From: an uncultured Planctomycetaceae bacterium
GTDB taxonomy: Bacteria; Planctomycetota; Planctomycetia; Pirellulales; Pirellulaceae
Assembly (NCBI GenBank): GCA_903927685.1
Contig: CAIYOB010000400.1
Coordinates: forward strand, 1 to 19,852
Direction: 5' to 3'
DNA: 19,852 bases
The position numbers and the translations under genes were made by a program. Shown here piece after piece: positions 1 to 12,000 of this stretch. Position 1 is the stretch's first letter, and each line of letters starts with the position of its first letter. The notes under the pieces are model-generated. The model searched no databases, was not told the origin of the DNA, and was given only the letters and a program-made list of their open reading frames with translations.

Positions 1-3000
1 CGCCCAGATAAGCGACTTTGTGCAATCCCAGATCGGCCGACGCGTCCAACTGGCCTTCGTTGATCCGCACGCCGTCCAGGCCGATTACCTGGGAGGCTCC
101 GTACGGCGCCGTTTCCGGCACGTGGGCTTCGATCGTCACCAGGTCCGCGCCCCCCGCCGGCGCGGCCGATGTCCCGCCGGCGCTGATCACGGCCATCCCG
201 GGCGTCGTCAAGTTGGCTTCGACCGTCCAGCCTGCCGCCGCCAACGCCGCCGGCACTTGGACGCCCGTCACGGTCAGCAGGTCGGGATTCCAGCGGAGTG
301 TGAAGTCTGCCCCGACGACCCCGCTGCCATCGCTGATCCGGATCGGGAACCCGCTGCCGGTCGCCGGCACGGCGACCGGCTGGCCCGGCCCGCGGGCAAA
401 GTTCGGAACCGTGACGGTGACGCCCCCCGCCGGCCGGCTCGCGACGACGAAGTTCTCCGCGTAGTCCGTGCCCCCGTTCAGCCCGTCGCCCGAAGCCCTG
501 TCCTTGAATCCGTCGGCTCCGCTGCGGAGCGTCACCGAGTACGTCCCCGGCTCCAGCAAACCTGCGGTCTTGATAAACGTCGCCTTCTGCAGATTGCTGT
601 CGAGCGTCAGCGACCCGGCGACGACCGCGTTGCTGCCATCGCGGAGCACGATATCCGCGGCGCCCTGCGCCGGCGTCGCTCCCTGCCCCGCATACAGGTT
701 CAGCACGCTCGGTTCGATTTGCCGACTGAACTCGACGACAAAACCCGTACTGGTGGGCGTCAACGCCGTGACGACGGGTGAAGTCGCTGGGATTTCGATC
801 ACCAGTTCATCCGTGGTCGCGTCCGATCCGTTGTTGCCCGCCGGGTCCGTCGCCGCTGCCGCTACCTGGTACGTGCCCACGGCCAGGGCGTCCGGGTCCG
901 GGATCGCCAACGTCCAGTCCGTGCCGCTGACGATCAGATTCCCGTCGCCGACCAGGTACGTCTTGCCGTTGACCACCACCTGCAGCGTGCCGTCGCTGAC
1001 CGTCCCCGTGATCACCGGTGTCGTGTCGGTGGTGCTCTGGCTGACCACCGTCACGACTGGGGGCACCGTGTCGACAGCTTGAAACGCTTGCGCCGCCTCG
1101 GCGATCGGGTTGCCGGCCGCGTCCGCCGCGACGCCGGCCGCCACGTCCACAGTGATGTGGGCCGTCGAGTTGCCGTGGGGCGTCACCGCCAGGGTGTAGA
1201 CCGTGCCGCTGACCCCGGTGAACGTTCCTTTCGTGCCTCCGGCGATCGTGATGCCGCTGGCTGCAAAACCTGTCATGGGTTCGCTGAACGTGAACGTGAA
1301 CAACACGTCGCCGCCGACGATGTTCGCCACCCCCGGCTCGTCGTCCATGATCGCGACCGTCGGGTTCAACGTATCGATCGCCACCGTATCGCTGCCGGCC
1401 GCGCCCGGGTTTCCCGCCGCGTCCGCGTAGCTGTCCGCGGCGACCGTCGCCGAGCCCGTCGCCTGCACGCCGTCCGTGGCCGTGAACGTCGCACGGTAGC
1501 TGCCGCCGCTGCCGCTGAAATCCGAAAGGGTTCCGCCCGCCACCGTGACGTCGGCCTCGGAGAAGCCGGTCACGGCCTCGCTGAACGTGAACGTCACGGT
1601 CGACTCGTTGTCGGTGTCGCTCAACGGATCGTCGCCAAACGCCACCATGACCGTCGGATTCCGTGTGTCGATGGAGAACACTTCCAGTGAAGCATAGTCC
1701 TGCTGCGTGAAGCCGCGTGCGTCTCGCGCCCCCGTCACCGTGACGCCGAGGTCGGGGGCATGCACGTTCTGGTCGCTGACCTGGTAGGCCACCGTGAACG
1801 TGTCGCTGTCGGTCCAGGCGGCGGCCGGATTGCTGAGCGTATTCTGCTGGGCCGACGCGATGCTGAGGGCCGGCAGGATCGCCGTGTCCATCTGCTCGGA
1901 AAAGTCCACGGTGATCGTGAACGCCTGGCCCGCTCCCGTGTCCGAATCGCTGATCAGCGGGTCGCTGACCGCCACGGCCGTGACTTGCGGCAGCGCGTCC
2001 CGGACGGTCAAGGTCAGCGTTTGGTCGGCTGCATTTCCGACGGCGTCGCGGACGCGGACGCGGACGGAGTAGCTGGGCTGGGCCTCGTAATCCAGGACTT
2101 GTCCCTGCTTCAGGTAGATCTGGTCGCCGACGACAACGAACCGGCTGTTGTCGACATCGCCTTCGCCCGCGACCAATTCAAAGGTATGCAAATCGCCCAG
2201 GTCCGCATCCTCGGCCCACAGCGTTCCGAACAGCAGGTCGGCCGCGGCCGTGCTCGTGTTTTCTTCGATCGGCCGTTGGTCGAGCCGGACGCCGGTGGGA
2301 GGATACAGCACGACACTGAGTTCGTCCAAGGTGGCATCGCGGCCGATGTTCCCCGCCGAGTCGCTAGCCAATACCCGGATGTCGTACCGCCCCGACCCCA
2401 GTGGTTCCGCGAAATACTCGCCGGGCAACAGCCACGTGCCGTCGCCCAGGTTCCGGGCCATCAGGATGCGGTCCGCCACGGTGATTTCGAGCGTGGCCAG
2501 CGGATCGTCGATCGTCCCGGTCAGGGCCGGGGCCGGATTGTCCGTCGCCAGCCGGTGGATCGTGACGGCGGGCGGCAGGTGATCGGCCGGCCCCACGACG
2601 ACCGTTTCGACCTGGGTTGTCAAGCCGCCATCCAGGTCGCGAACCTGGAACTGGACATGGTACGTTCCCGGCCCTGGGAATAGGTACTCGAAGGCAAAAT
2701 CCCCGCCAGCCACTTCGATGGGGATCGTCGGGTTAATGCTGATGGTCCCGGTATGCACATCCAGCGAACCGCTGTCACCGAAGCTGCCCTGGAACCGCAC
2801 GGGCACATTGGCGGGCAGGCCGTCGAAGACCTGCACGTCCACGAGCAGCGGCGCGGCATTGGCGACGGTCAGCGGCTGGTGGCGAGTGACCGGCACGTCG
2901 TCGTCCGTCACGGTCAGCTGGATCCAATAGTCACCATCTTGCAGCGGCGTGAACGCCAACTGGCTGGTGTCGCCGGTGATCAGCGTTCCGCCCCCGACGC

Positions 3001-6000
3001 TGGTCACTGTCCAGGCGTACGTCAGCTGCGTGTCGTCCAGCGGTCCGGGTTCGATTACCTCTTCCGCCCGGAAGACCAACGGCGATCCTTCCAGGCCTGT
3101 GCTCGGCCCGTCGATACGGAACTCGGGCGCCACGTTCAGGACCGTCAGCGTCAGAGTCTGGAGCGCCTCGCCGCGGCGCTGCCCCGAGTCATTCTCTTCA
3201 TCGGCATCGAAGCGACCATCCGGCTCGTCGTCGAACACCAGCAGTTCCAGCGTGTAGCTCCCGTCATTGTCCGGCGTGAAAGCAAAATCGGGATGGGTGG
3301 ACGAGGCGACGACCGTCTGTGCGGCATCCTTCACCGTCCACTCGAAGGACAGCGTGTCGCTCGAAACGTCGCTGGCGATCGCCGAGCCGGCGAACGTCAA
3401 CGTTTGTCCCTCGAGGATCGCCGCCTCGACCGGGAAGGAACCGATCACAGGGTCGGCGTTCTCGGGGTGGACATTCACCGTCTCGACCTCGGACCAGTCG
3501 CTGCCGTCGAACGCCCGCACGGCTACGAGGTAGCTCTCGCCCGGCGGCTTGTTGTCCGGGAAGGCGTGTTGGACGCTGGGTCCGGTCGCCGCGACGTCAA
3601 ATGCCTGGCCGTCGTAGTCGAAATCCCATTCGATGGTCAGCGCATCGGCGCCTTGATCGGCAAAGTCCGCCAGGAACGTCGCGAGGCGGCCTTCTTCGGG
3701 CGTGGCGGGGAATTGAATGGCGCCGGCGAGAGCTGGCGGCACATTCCCGATGACTGCGGTGGTCGTGTGCTGCTCGGATTCCAACTGGTCGTCCTCGTCG
3801 TAGACCCGCACCGTGACCGTATATCCGCCGCCCGCGTCGTCCTGATAGATGTGCGCCAAGTCGAATCCCACCAAGCCTTGGCTGGGATCGACCGGGTAGA
3901 CGGGGACGCTCACCGGCGGCGAACCGTCGCCGTAGTCCACCCCGACACGAAGCGTATCGCCGCCATCGCGAATTAGCCCCGACGCGGTCCACTCGGTGGC
4001 TTCGTTCGCCGGTTCGGCCGCGAGGGCTTGGACGACCGGCCTAGCAGGCTGGACCAGGGCGCGGATCGTCTGCGTGGTGCTGAGTCCGTCGTCAAGATCC
4101 TGAATCGTGACCGTGATCTCGAACTCGGTATCCCCGGCCGGCGGCCGATCGTCGCGGTAGCGGTGCGCCAGGATGAACTGACGATCCGCCAATTCCGTTT
4201 GATCCAAGTGAACCACCGTCCCGTCGCCATAGTCGATGGTGGCGATCCAGCGATCCTCGCCTGCATCGTCGAACGAGACGGCGTGCGTCCAGTCCACTTG
4301 CTCCACCAGCGTCGGCAATCCGGTCAACAGGAACCGGGGTTCCGTCGGCCCGACGAGCACGCCCTGGGTATCGAGGTAGGTCAGCGGATCCAAGGAGCCG
4401 CCGAAGGCATAATCGGGAACGCCGGATGGCACCACGCGATAGACGACGGCATCCAGATCCGCACCGGAACGTTTCACGATCTGATCCGAAACGGGGACAA
4501 GCAGCGTCCCGTCCGCGTTCATGAACGACCGACCGGGTCCGCTGCTCTTGGGTAATCCCAGATCCAGCAGTCCGTTGGCGCCGAACGTCGCATCCAAGTC
4601 CCCGGCGGCAGTGAGTCTCGCGATCATAGGCTGCCACGTCGCGCCAGCAAAGGACGCCCCCACGACGGAGATCGTGCCGAGTTGTCCGCCGTACAGCGCG
4701 CCCGGCCGGAAACTACTGCTGGGCAGTTGAATCTCCCGCTCCCCGCTGCCGGCAAACGTGGCGTCCACGGTTCCGTCGGCCCGCAGCCGTGCAACATACG
4801 ACTTGCTGCTGCTTCCCGCTTGGCTGGTATACGAAAGCAGGACGCGTTCGTCCGGCTGGATCTGGATCGCCACGGGCCGATCATCGCGGCCATTGCCGGC
4901 CGTCGAGTCCAGCGTGGCGACTCCTGAAACGCCAAAACTCGCATCGACGGAGCCGTTCGACTGCAACTTGAGAATAACGGCCGTCGTATCCGCCGGATAG
5001 TTGCGGAATCCGGCGACGCGCAAGCTGCCGTCCGCAGCGACGGAAAAATCCGTCGCATAGAAATCGGGAAGAGCGATCGAGGCCAGTCCGTCCGTGCCGA
5101 AGCCGGCCAACGGCGAACCTGAGGAATCGAGCGCGAATACGTAATAGCTCGACGGCGTGCCTGACGTGCTGAACAAGGTGTGAACCGCTCCTTCGGGCGA
5201 CACGGTCATCCGTTGCACGCCAACCTGGCCGCCTGGAGACACCAGACGCGATCCATTCACGCCAAAGCTGGTGTCCGGGCGGCCATCGGGCAGGAACCGC
5301 CACATGGACAGCGACGAGCCAACTCGCGCCGCCACCACCAGGCGATCCAGCGAATCGACCCCAAGATCACTCGGCACGTGAGAGGAAATGTAGGCGATTC
5401 CATTGTTTCCGAAAGTCGTATCCACCGCGCCATCCGGACGATGTGCCACCAGATACCCGGCGGAGGTTCCCGGAGCACCGCCGATGACCTCGCGGTAGAC
5501 GGCCGTAATGGTCCGGCCTTGGGAGTCTTCGATGCTTGCCACGGCCGTTTCGTTCTGGCCGAGGTCGATGGCCACACTGCCGTCGCCGGCCAGGATCGAG
5601 TCGACCTGGGTGCGAGCCTGGTATTCGCCGTCGTCGGGCAGCAGGAACTCGTGCGTTACGACCAGCTCGTGAATGCCCGAGCCATCCGGCCGCACCAGCG
5701 GCGTCCAGGGACCGGCGTCAACCATCTGCCAGCCGCCCACGGAGTCCTTCCGCAAGAGCTCAAAGCGATACCGGGTCTGGTTGGCATCGCCGGGTGCGGA
5801 CAGCGTGGCCGTGAACTGCCGGGAGGTCCCTTCGGCAGCGGTTGCCTTGGGCGGCGAAACGACCACGTCCAAGGCCCCGAAATCCAGTCCGCGGACAACG
5901 GCTCCTGCCCGGGCATCCACGCGATAGGCAGCGCGCACCGTCGGACCGACCGCCCACAACTCGCGCCCGTGCCGGCCGTCGTCGGCGGAGAACAGCAGTT

Positions 6001-9000
6001 CGGCGCCGAGTGTGGTCAGCTGCTGCGGGGCGGCGCCGAGCGGACCGGGGCGCACGTCGACGGCCTCCTGCAGCATCTGGCCGTCCCAGCGAGACAGCCG
6101 AGGCTGGCCGATTGCGCTGCCCGCGGTAACGTACAGCTCGCCCCCGACGATGTCGATCCGCGGCGCGGGATCCGCGATGCGTCCCGCCGCCAGGGCACCC
6201 AATCCATACAGGGCGCCCTCGGGCAACAGCACGCGATGGAGCACCGCCCCCGTATCGGGATTAAGGGTGTACAATTCGCCCGCCGCGTTGGAAACGTACA
6301 ACGCGTACCCATCGAAGGCCAAGCCTTCGGGCTGGCCCCCGGGCGCGGCAAAGGTCCGGATCACCGTCTGCGACGTCGGGCTGAATTCGGAAATCTGGCC
6401 GTTGGCCAGCAGGGCAAAGGTCCGGCTCGTGTCGTCACCTCCCAACCCGCCGCGCGGGACCAGCGTGGTCCATGTGGTGCCGGCGGCGGAATAGCTGGTC
6501 TGCTTGCGCAACGACGTCCCGTCCAAACTGGAGAACAGCGGGCTCTGGAAGCCTTTGATCTGGATATCGTCCAAGTTCCAACCGGAGTAGGTCACGCTGG
6601 AATCCGTGGGCCCCAGGCCGAAACGGACCCGCACGTTGGCGTTGTTGGCCGCTGCGGAACCTAGCGGGATCGAGTGGAAGTTCCAACTTGTGTCGATGAT
6701 CCCGGAATTGTTGTTTTCCCAAACCGTTGACCACGTGCTGCCGCCATTGGTGCTGACCTGGATGTACCCGTGGTCGTAATAGGCACCCTCGAGCCCCAGC
6801 CAGCGCCAGAAGTCCAGCGTGATGTTCGAGTAGCCGACGGTGCTGAAAACAGGCGAAGTCGCCCACTGCGTGGAGGCGAGATTGTCCGCATAAGCGCCCG
6901 CCAGATTGTACCCCAGCACTTGGCTGCCCGTCTTGCCAGAGCCGGGATCGCCGCCGGCGCCCGTGGGCGTCCCGTTGGCCCAGGGACTGCTGAACGACCA
7001 GCTGTTGTTCGTCGACCAGTTGCTCCAGTCGCGAAGCGTTTGCTGCGTCGAGGCGGCCGCCGCCACGCCGTCGATCGCGCCACCGCCCCCGGTCGTCGCC
7101 GTCGAAAGTACCTCGCCGGTGAACGGATCGAGCCGGTACAGCTGATTCGGGTTGTCGTCCGAGTTGACGTACAACAGGGCCGCACCGCCCTCGGCGATGG
7201 CCAGACCGATATTCTGATGGTAGGGACGCAGGTTTCCGGGCGCGGGAAAACGGGCGATCGGCCGTCCCGTAGCGGCATCCAGTTGGACGATTTCCCCCGT
7301 GGCGGGCCTGACGCCCCAGACGCCGTGGGAGCCGGGGATGGTGGAAACGACCGTGGCTTCCGCACCCCTGACGGTGGCCAAGTGGATCTGACCAGCCTGG
7401 GCCACCGACTCGACCAAGAAGTACGCCTGATCGGCGAGAACGGTGAACTGGGGGTCAGCGGCCAGGCGGTACCCCGGCGGCGCCGCAATGGCCACCAGGT
7501 CCGTGTCGACCAACCGCCACAGCTTTCGCGTGGTTTCACCGCTCGCCGTGGCTGCGAAGATCAACTGCCCCTCACGAGCGAGCAAACTGCGGATCTCGGT
7601 TCCCGCGGCGGCCACGAACCGCTCCACCGCATCGGATGCCGTGACCTCGTACAGTCCCAATCGCTCGGGCTCCGTCACCGGACTGGCGATGACGAACAAC
7701 GAGTCGCCGATCTGCAAGTGTTCGCCGGCGATCTGGAGCGGCTGTCCGGCAGCTTGGACCGTCGCTACGTCCAGGGACGCACCGTCGAGGTGCCAGAGCA
7801 CCGGCTCCCAGGCGGTCGCTCCGAACGAGCCATCCCGGCGGCCGTCTTCCGTCAGCACCACGAGCAACGGGTCGTAATTGTTGGGGCCACCGACGCCGTA
7901 ATCCGCCGCCGCCGGCAAGACGATGCGCCCGGACGCGGCAAACACGGGCACGCCGCGGAGGCCGAAACCGGCCCGATCGTGATAATACACGCCGGACGCG
8001 GCGAAACTCGAATCGGAAGCTCCCAGGGCCGTAAGTCTGGCGACGTACTCCCGGTACGGAGAGACATTCTCATACCCGCCGAACAGCAGGCGATTCTGTG
8101 CATCCGTGAAGACGTCGTAGACGCTGGCGAAGGCGTTCGCCGCCACGACAAATCCGTTCGAGCCGAACGTCGTATCGAGCAGGCCGTTGGACTGAACGCG
8201 GATCGCGAACGGCCGGCTGCCGTCGTCTCCGGAGAAGACATACCGGCCCGCCTCGTCCATTCGCATCCGATCGACCAGTCGTGACGTCGAGCCCAAATCC
8301 ACGGTGCGTTTTCCCGAGCTGCCGAACGCGGTGTCCGCAGCGCCCGCCGAGGTCAGGCGGGCCAGCACGGCCACATTGTTGCCGGTGCTCGAGTCGGTCG
8401 ACCCGCCGAGGATGAGCTTGCCGTCCGGCAGCACCTCGAAGCCTCGGGCGTAATCATGATCCGTTCCCGCAATGAACGTGATCCCCGATGATCCGAAGCT
8501 CGTATCAAGGGCTCCGGCGGATGTCAGACGCAAGGCAAACAGATCCTGGGACGTGCGGTAGGTGTCACCGGCGAAAACCAGCTTTCCATCCGCGAGCAGG
8601 CGAATTCCCATGACATTCAGCGAGGTGGTCGTCGCGGTCGTGCGTTTGAAGCCATTGGTCCCGAATTCTGACACGCGATTCCCGAACGCGTCCAGCTTGA
8701 GGACCCAAACGTCGCCCGTGCCAACCGAACCGCCCAGCACGGTCGTGCCGTCGGCAGCGAATTGAATGTCGCCGATCCCGAACCACTCGGAAAACGGCAG
8801 CAGTAAGACTCCTTCCTCGGCGAAACTCCGATCGAGCCGGCCATCGGGCTCGTAACGGTACAGCCGCAGCTGGGGAGTCGAGAACTGATCCTGCTCGTAG
8901 GTGTTGACGGCGTACAGGATTCGGCCGGCGGAATCCACGGCCGCCACGTGCCCCGAGAGATCAAACTGCTCCTGCGTCGAAACATGCACCGAGCCGGGGC

Positions 9001-12000
9001 CGCCGACGCCCGTTCCCAAGTTGGCCACGGAGCCAGAGAACCACGTTCCCGCGCCACCGCCCAACGCAGTGTCAATTTCCGCCCCCGCCGTTGCCGTGGG
9101 CGCCGCGGCCAATCCGAAGATTCCGTGGGGCACATCCCGCTGGGCGATGACCGTGCCGAAATCGGCCGGATCGGCGCTCAGCACGAACAGCCTGCCGGAG
9201 GCCGTCGAGGCATAGATTCGCTGGCCGTCGAAGGCCAGGCCTTCGATGTCGGCGGCGGGGGCTGCGGCGGTCCGAAGGTAGCTGTCGGTGTCGCGAAACG
9301 GACTGAACTCGCGGATCTGGGGCGTGCCGCCACCCGCAAAGAACGCAAAGGTTCGCCCCGAGTCGTCGCCCCCGATCGCGCCGGTGGGCGCCCCAGTGGC
9401 CCAGTTGGGCGTCGCGGCGCCGAGGTATCCAAGCTGACGCGTGATATCGGTCCCTTCGCGACCCAGGAAAATGGCCGCCGGTTTTGCGGTCACTTCGACG
9501 TTGTCAATGTTCCAGCCGCCGGAGTTGGTGGTCGAAGTTGTCGGTCCCAGTCCAAAACGCAGGTACACCGCGTCCCGATCCGCGGCGGTGGGGAGTTCGA
9601 TGCGTTGGAGCTTCCACGCGTAGTCGCCTACGCTGCTGTTGACGAGCGACCAGATGTTGGTCCAGTTGCTGCCGTCGAAGCTGATCTGGAGATTGGCCTG
9701 ATCCTGATACTCCATCATCAGCCAACGCTGGAACTGAAGCACCACGTCTCTCATCCCCCGCGTGGAAAACGCGGGGAGCGTCGCGTACTGCGTGGTCGCA
9801 AGACTATTCGCGTACGCGCCGGCCAGGTTGTAACCCATCACCCTGGGCCCGTCGAATCCGGCCGTCGGATCACTGGCCACGCCTTGCGGAACCCCGTACT
9901 GCCATTGTCCCGTCAGCGTCCAGCCGGGGTTCGCATCCATGTTGGCGGAGTAGACCACGCGTCGCGAGTACTCCGCTCCGAGCCCGTCGACGCCGGCCCC
10001 GCTGACCGCCGTCACACTGCGGACGCGACCCGTCATGGGATCGAGCCGGTAGAGATTGGTGGGATCGTCGTCCGCATTGAGATACAGCAGCGCGGTTCCG
10101 TTTTCACTGCTGGTCAGGCCGATCTGGGTGTGAGTCGGCAACAAATTGCCGGGCGCAGCGAAACGGTCGACGATCTGGAGTGTGACGGGATCCATGCGGA
10201 GAATGCTTCCACTCTGCGGATCGACTCCCCACACGCCGCCCGCGAAAGTTCTCGCAATCGATCGAGCTGCCGATCCGTCGTAAGCCCAGAGCGTGCGTTG
10301 GCCGTCGGTGTCTTCCGCCGTGAACGTCAGCCGGGAGCCCACGATGGCCAGATCCTGTGGTCTCAGGCCTTCACCGCCGCCTCCGGATGTGATTCGCTCC
10401 AGGACTCCCGGCCCACCGCTGGAGGACGGGGTGAATCGGTACAGCTGGCGACCACTGACGGTCTCGAATCCCGTCAAATAAATCGAGCCGTTCCACAGCA
10501 GGAGATCATCGGCCGAGAATCCTCCCGCAGAACTCAACTGCGTGACAGCGCCATCCTGGTAACGCAGCAACTGACGCCCTCTGCCACCACCGAGTTCTGC
10601 CGTGAAATAGAGCGCATCGCCAACGGTCACCAAGTCCGCCGGAGAACTCGAAAACAAATCGTCCGCCTGGTCAAACAGTCGCTGGTAATCCCGCTCCGTT
10701 CCGCCCTGGGTCTCCGCTTGATTCGGAGGCAACTCCTGGCGAATGTCGTAGACGCGGTCGGGCGTGAGCCCGGCCAGCGAGTAGGAGCCGTCGGCGGACG
10801 TGACAGTCAGCGTTTCGCCGAGATCGTATCGTCCGTTGACCAAGGCGGGCTGGTATTGATCGCCGACGTAGCCGTCCAGGTAGATCGCCGTCCCCTCGTC
10901 GCCCGGTTCCCGGGCCGGCGCGGCGGCCGCCGCGGCCAGCCCTGCGATTTCGGTGTCGCTCAAGGCCCGGTTGAACATCGCCACGTCGTCCATCGTGCCG
11001 CGGAAGCGGTAGCCGCCGCTCATCGGCGAACCGCCGATCGTCAGCGCCAGGCCAGCCGGGTTCGCGGGCACGGCGTCGGCGTTGACCGCCATCTGCAACG
11101 GTTGCTCGATGCCGTCGAGCCACAAGCGGCCTTTGGTGATCGAGTCGTTATGGAACTCGGCCACGACATGCACCCAGCGGTCGGCCAGCCCAGCGGCCGG
11201 CACAGCCCAGTGGCCGCCGGGCGCTCGGCCGAATCCAAAATTGCCGTTGGCAAAGATCAGATGCTGGGTGCTGATGCCCAGCGGAACGCGGCCGGCGTCC
11301 GTGGTGTCGCCGTCCCACTTCATCAGGAACGAGACCGTATTGACGCCGCTGGCGGTTTTGTCGGGAGCCAGGCTGGGAATGCCGGGATCCGCGACGGTCA
11401 AGATGCCACCGTGGAATTCGAACGCCGCATCCCCGGCCAGCCCCCAGGCCCCTTCGGCTCCCAGGTTGATCCCGGAGCCGAGAGACACCGGCGGCGAGTT
11501 GCCCGTGGTATCGCTGACGAGGCTGCCGCTCTGCTCGCTCAGCGGGAAAAACTTGATTGCCCCCAAGTCCGTCGCCGTCTGGCGGTAAGCGTTGGTGCCG
11601 GTGCGCAGGGCGTCGCCATCGCCGTCCTGGTACTTCCGGCCGCTCAACGCCGTCTGGCCGACCGAGAGGGTCAAGGTCGCGGTATCGCTGCGGCCCGTCG
11701 GAATCGGACTAACTCCGGCCGCAACCAAGCCCCGAATTTCTTCCGGCGTCAAGGCGCGGTTGAAGACCGACAGCTGGCTGATGCGGCCATCGAAATCATA
11801 GTAGAATGTCGGCGTCCCACTTCGCGATCCCCCAACGGTAATCGAGGTCGGTGCCGTCAAGTTGTTGGACGTCCCCGAAAGCGTCAGCCGCTGTTCGACG
11901 CCGTCGATGAAGATCCGGCTGTTGGTGATGGGCCCGTTGTTGATAATGGCCGTGATGTGTGCCCAGCGATGGGCAAGCCCCGCAACGGCCGTTCCGTAGA

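Noticed and set aside
6661..7539. Minus-strand frames beginning with ATG in the other two frames (for example 7539-6661, 17306-16341, 15486-14683)
   Set aside because: They overlap the continuous domain-bearing frame, are arginine- or alanine-rich, and show no family motif.
2753..8284. Further long plus-strand frames (2753-3976, 5180-6664, 6770-8284)
   Set aside because: All are in the same antisense register, with no domain signatures; the minus-strand frame beneath them encodes clear domains.
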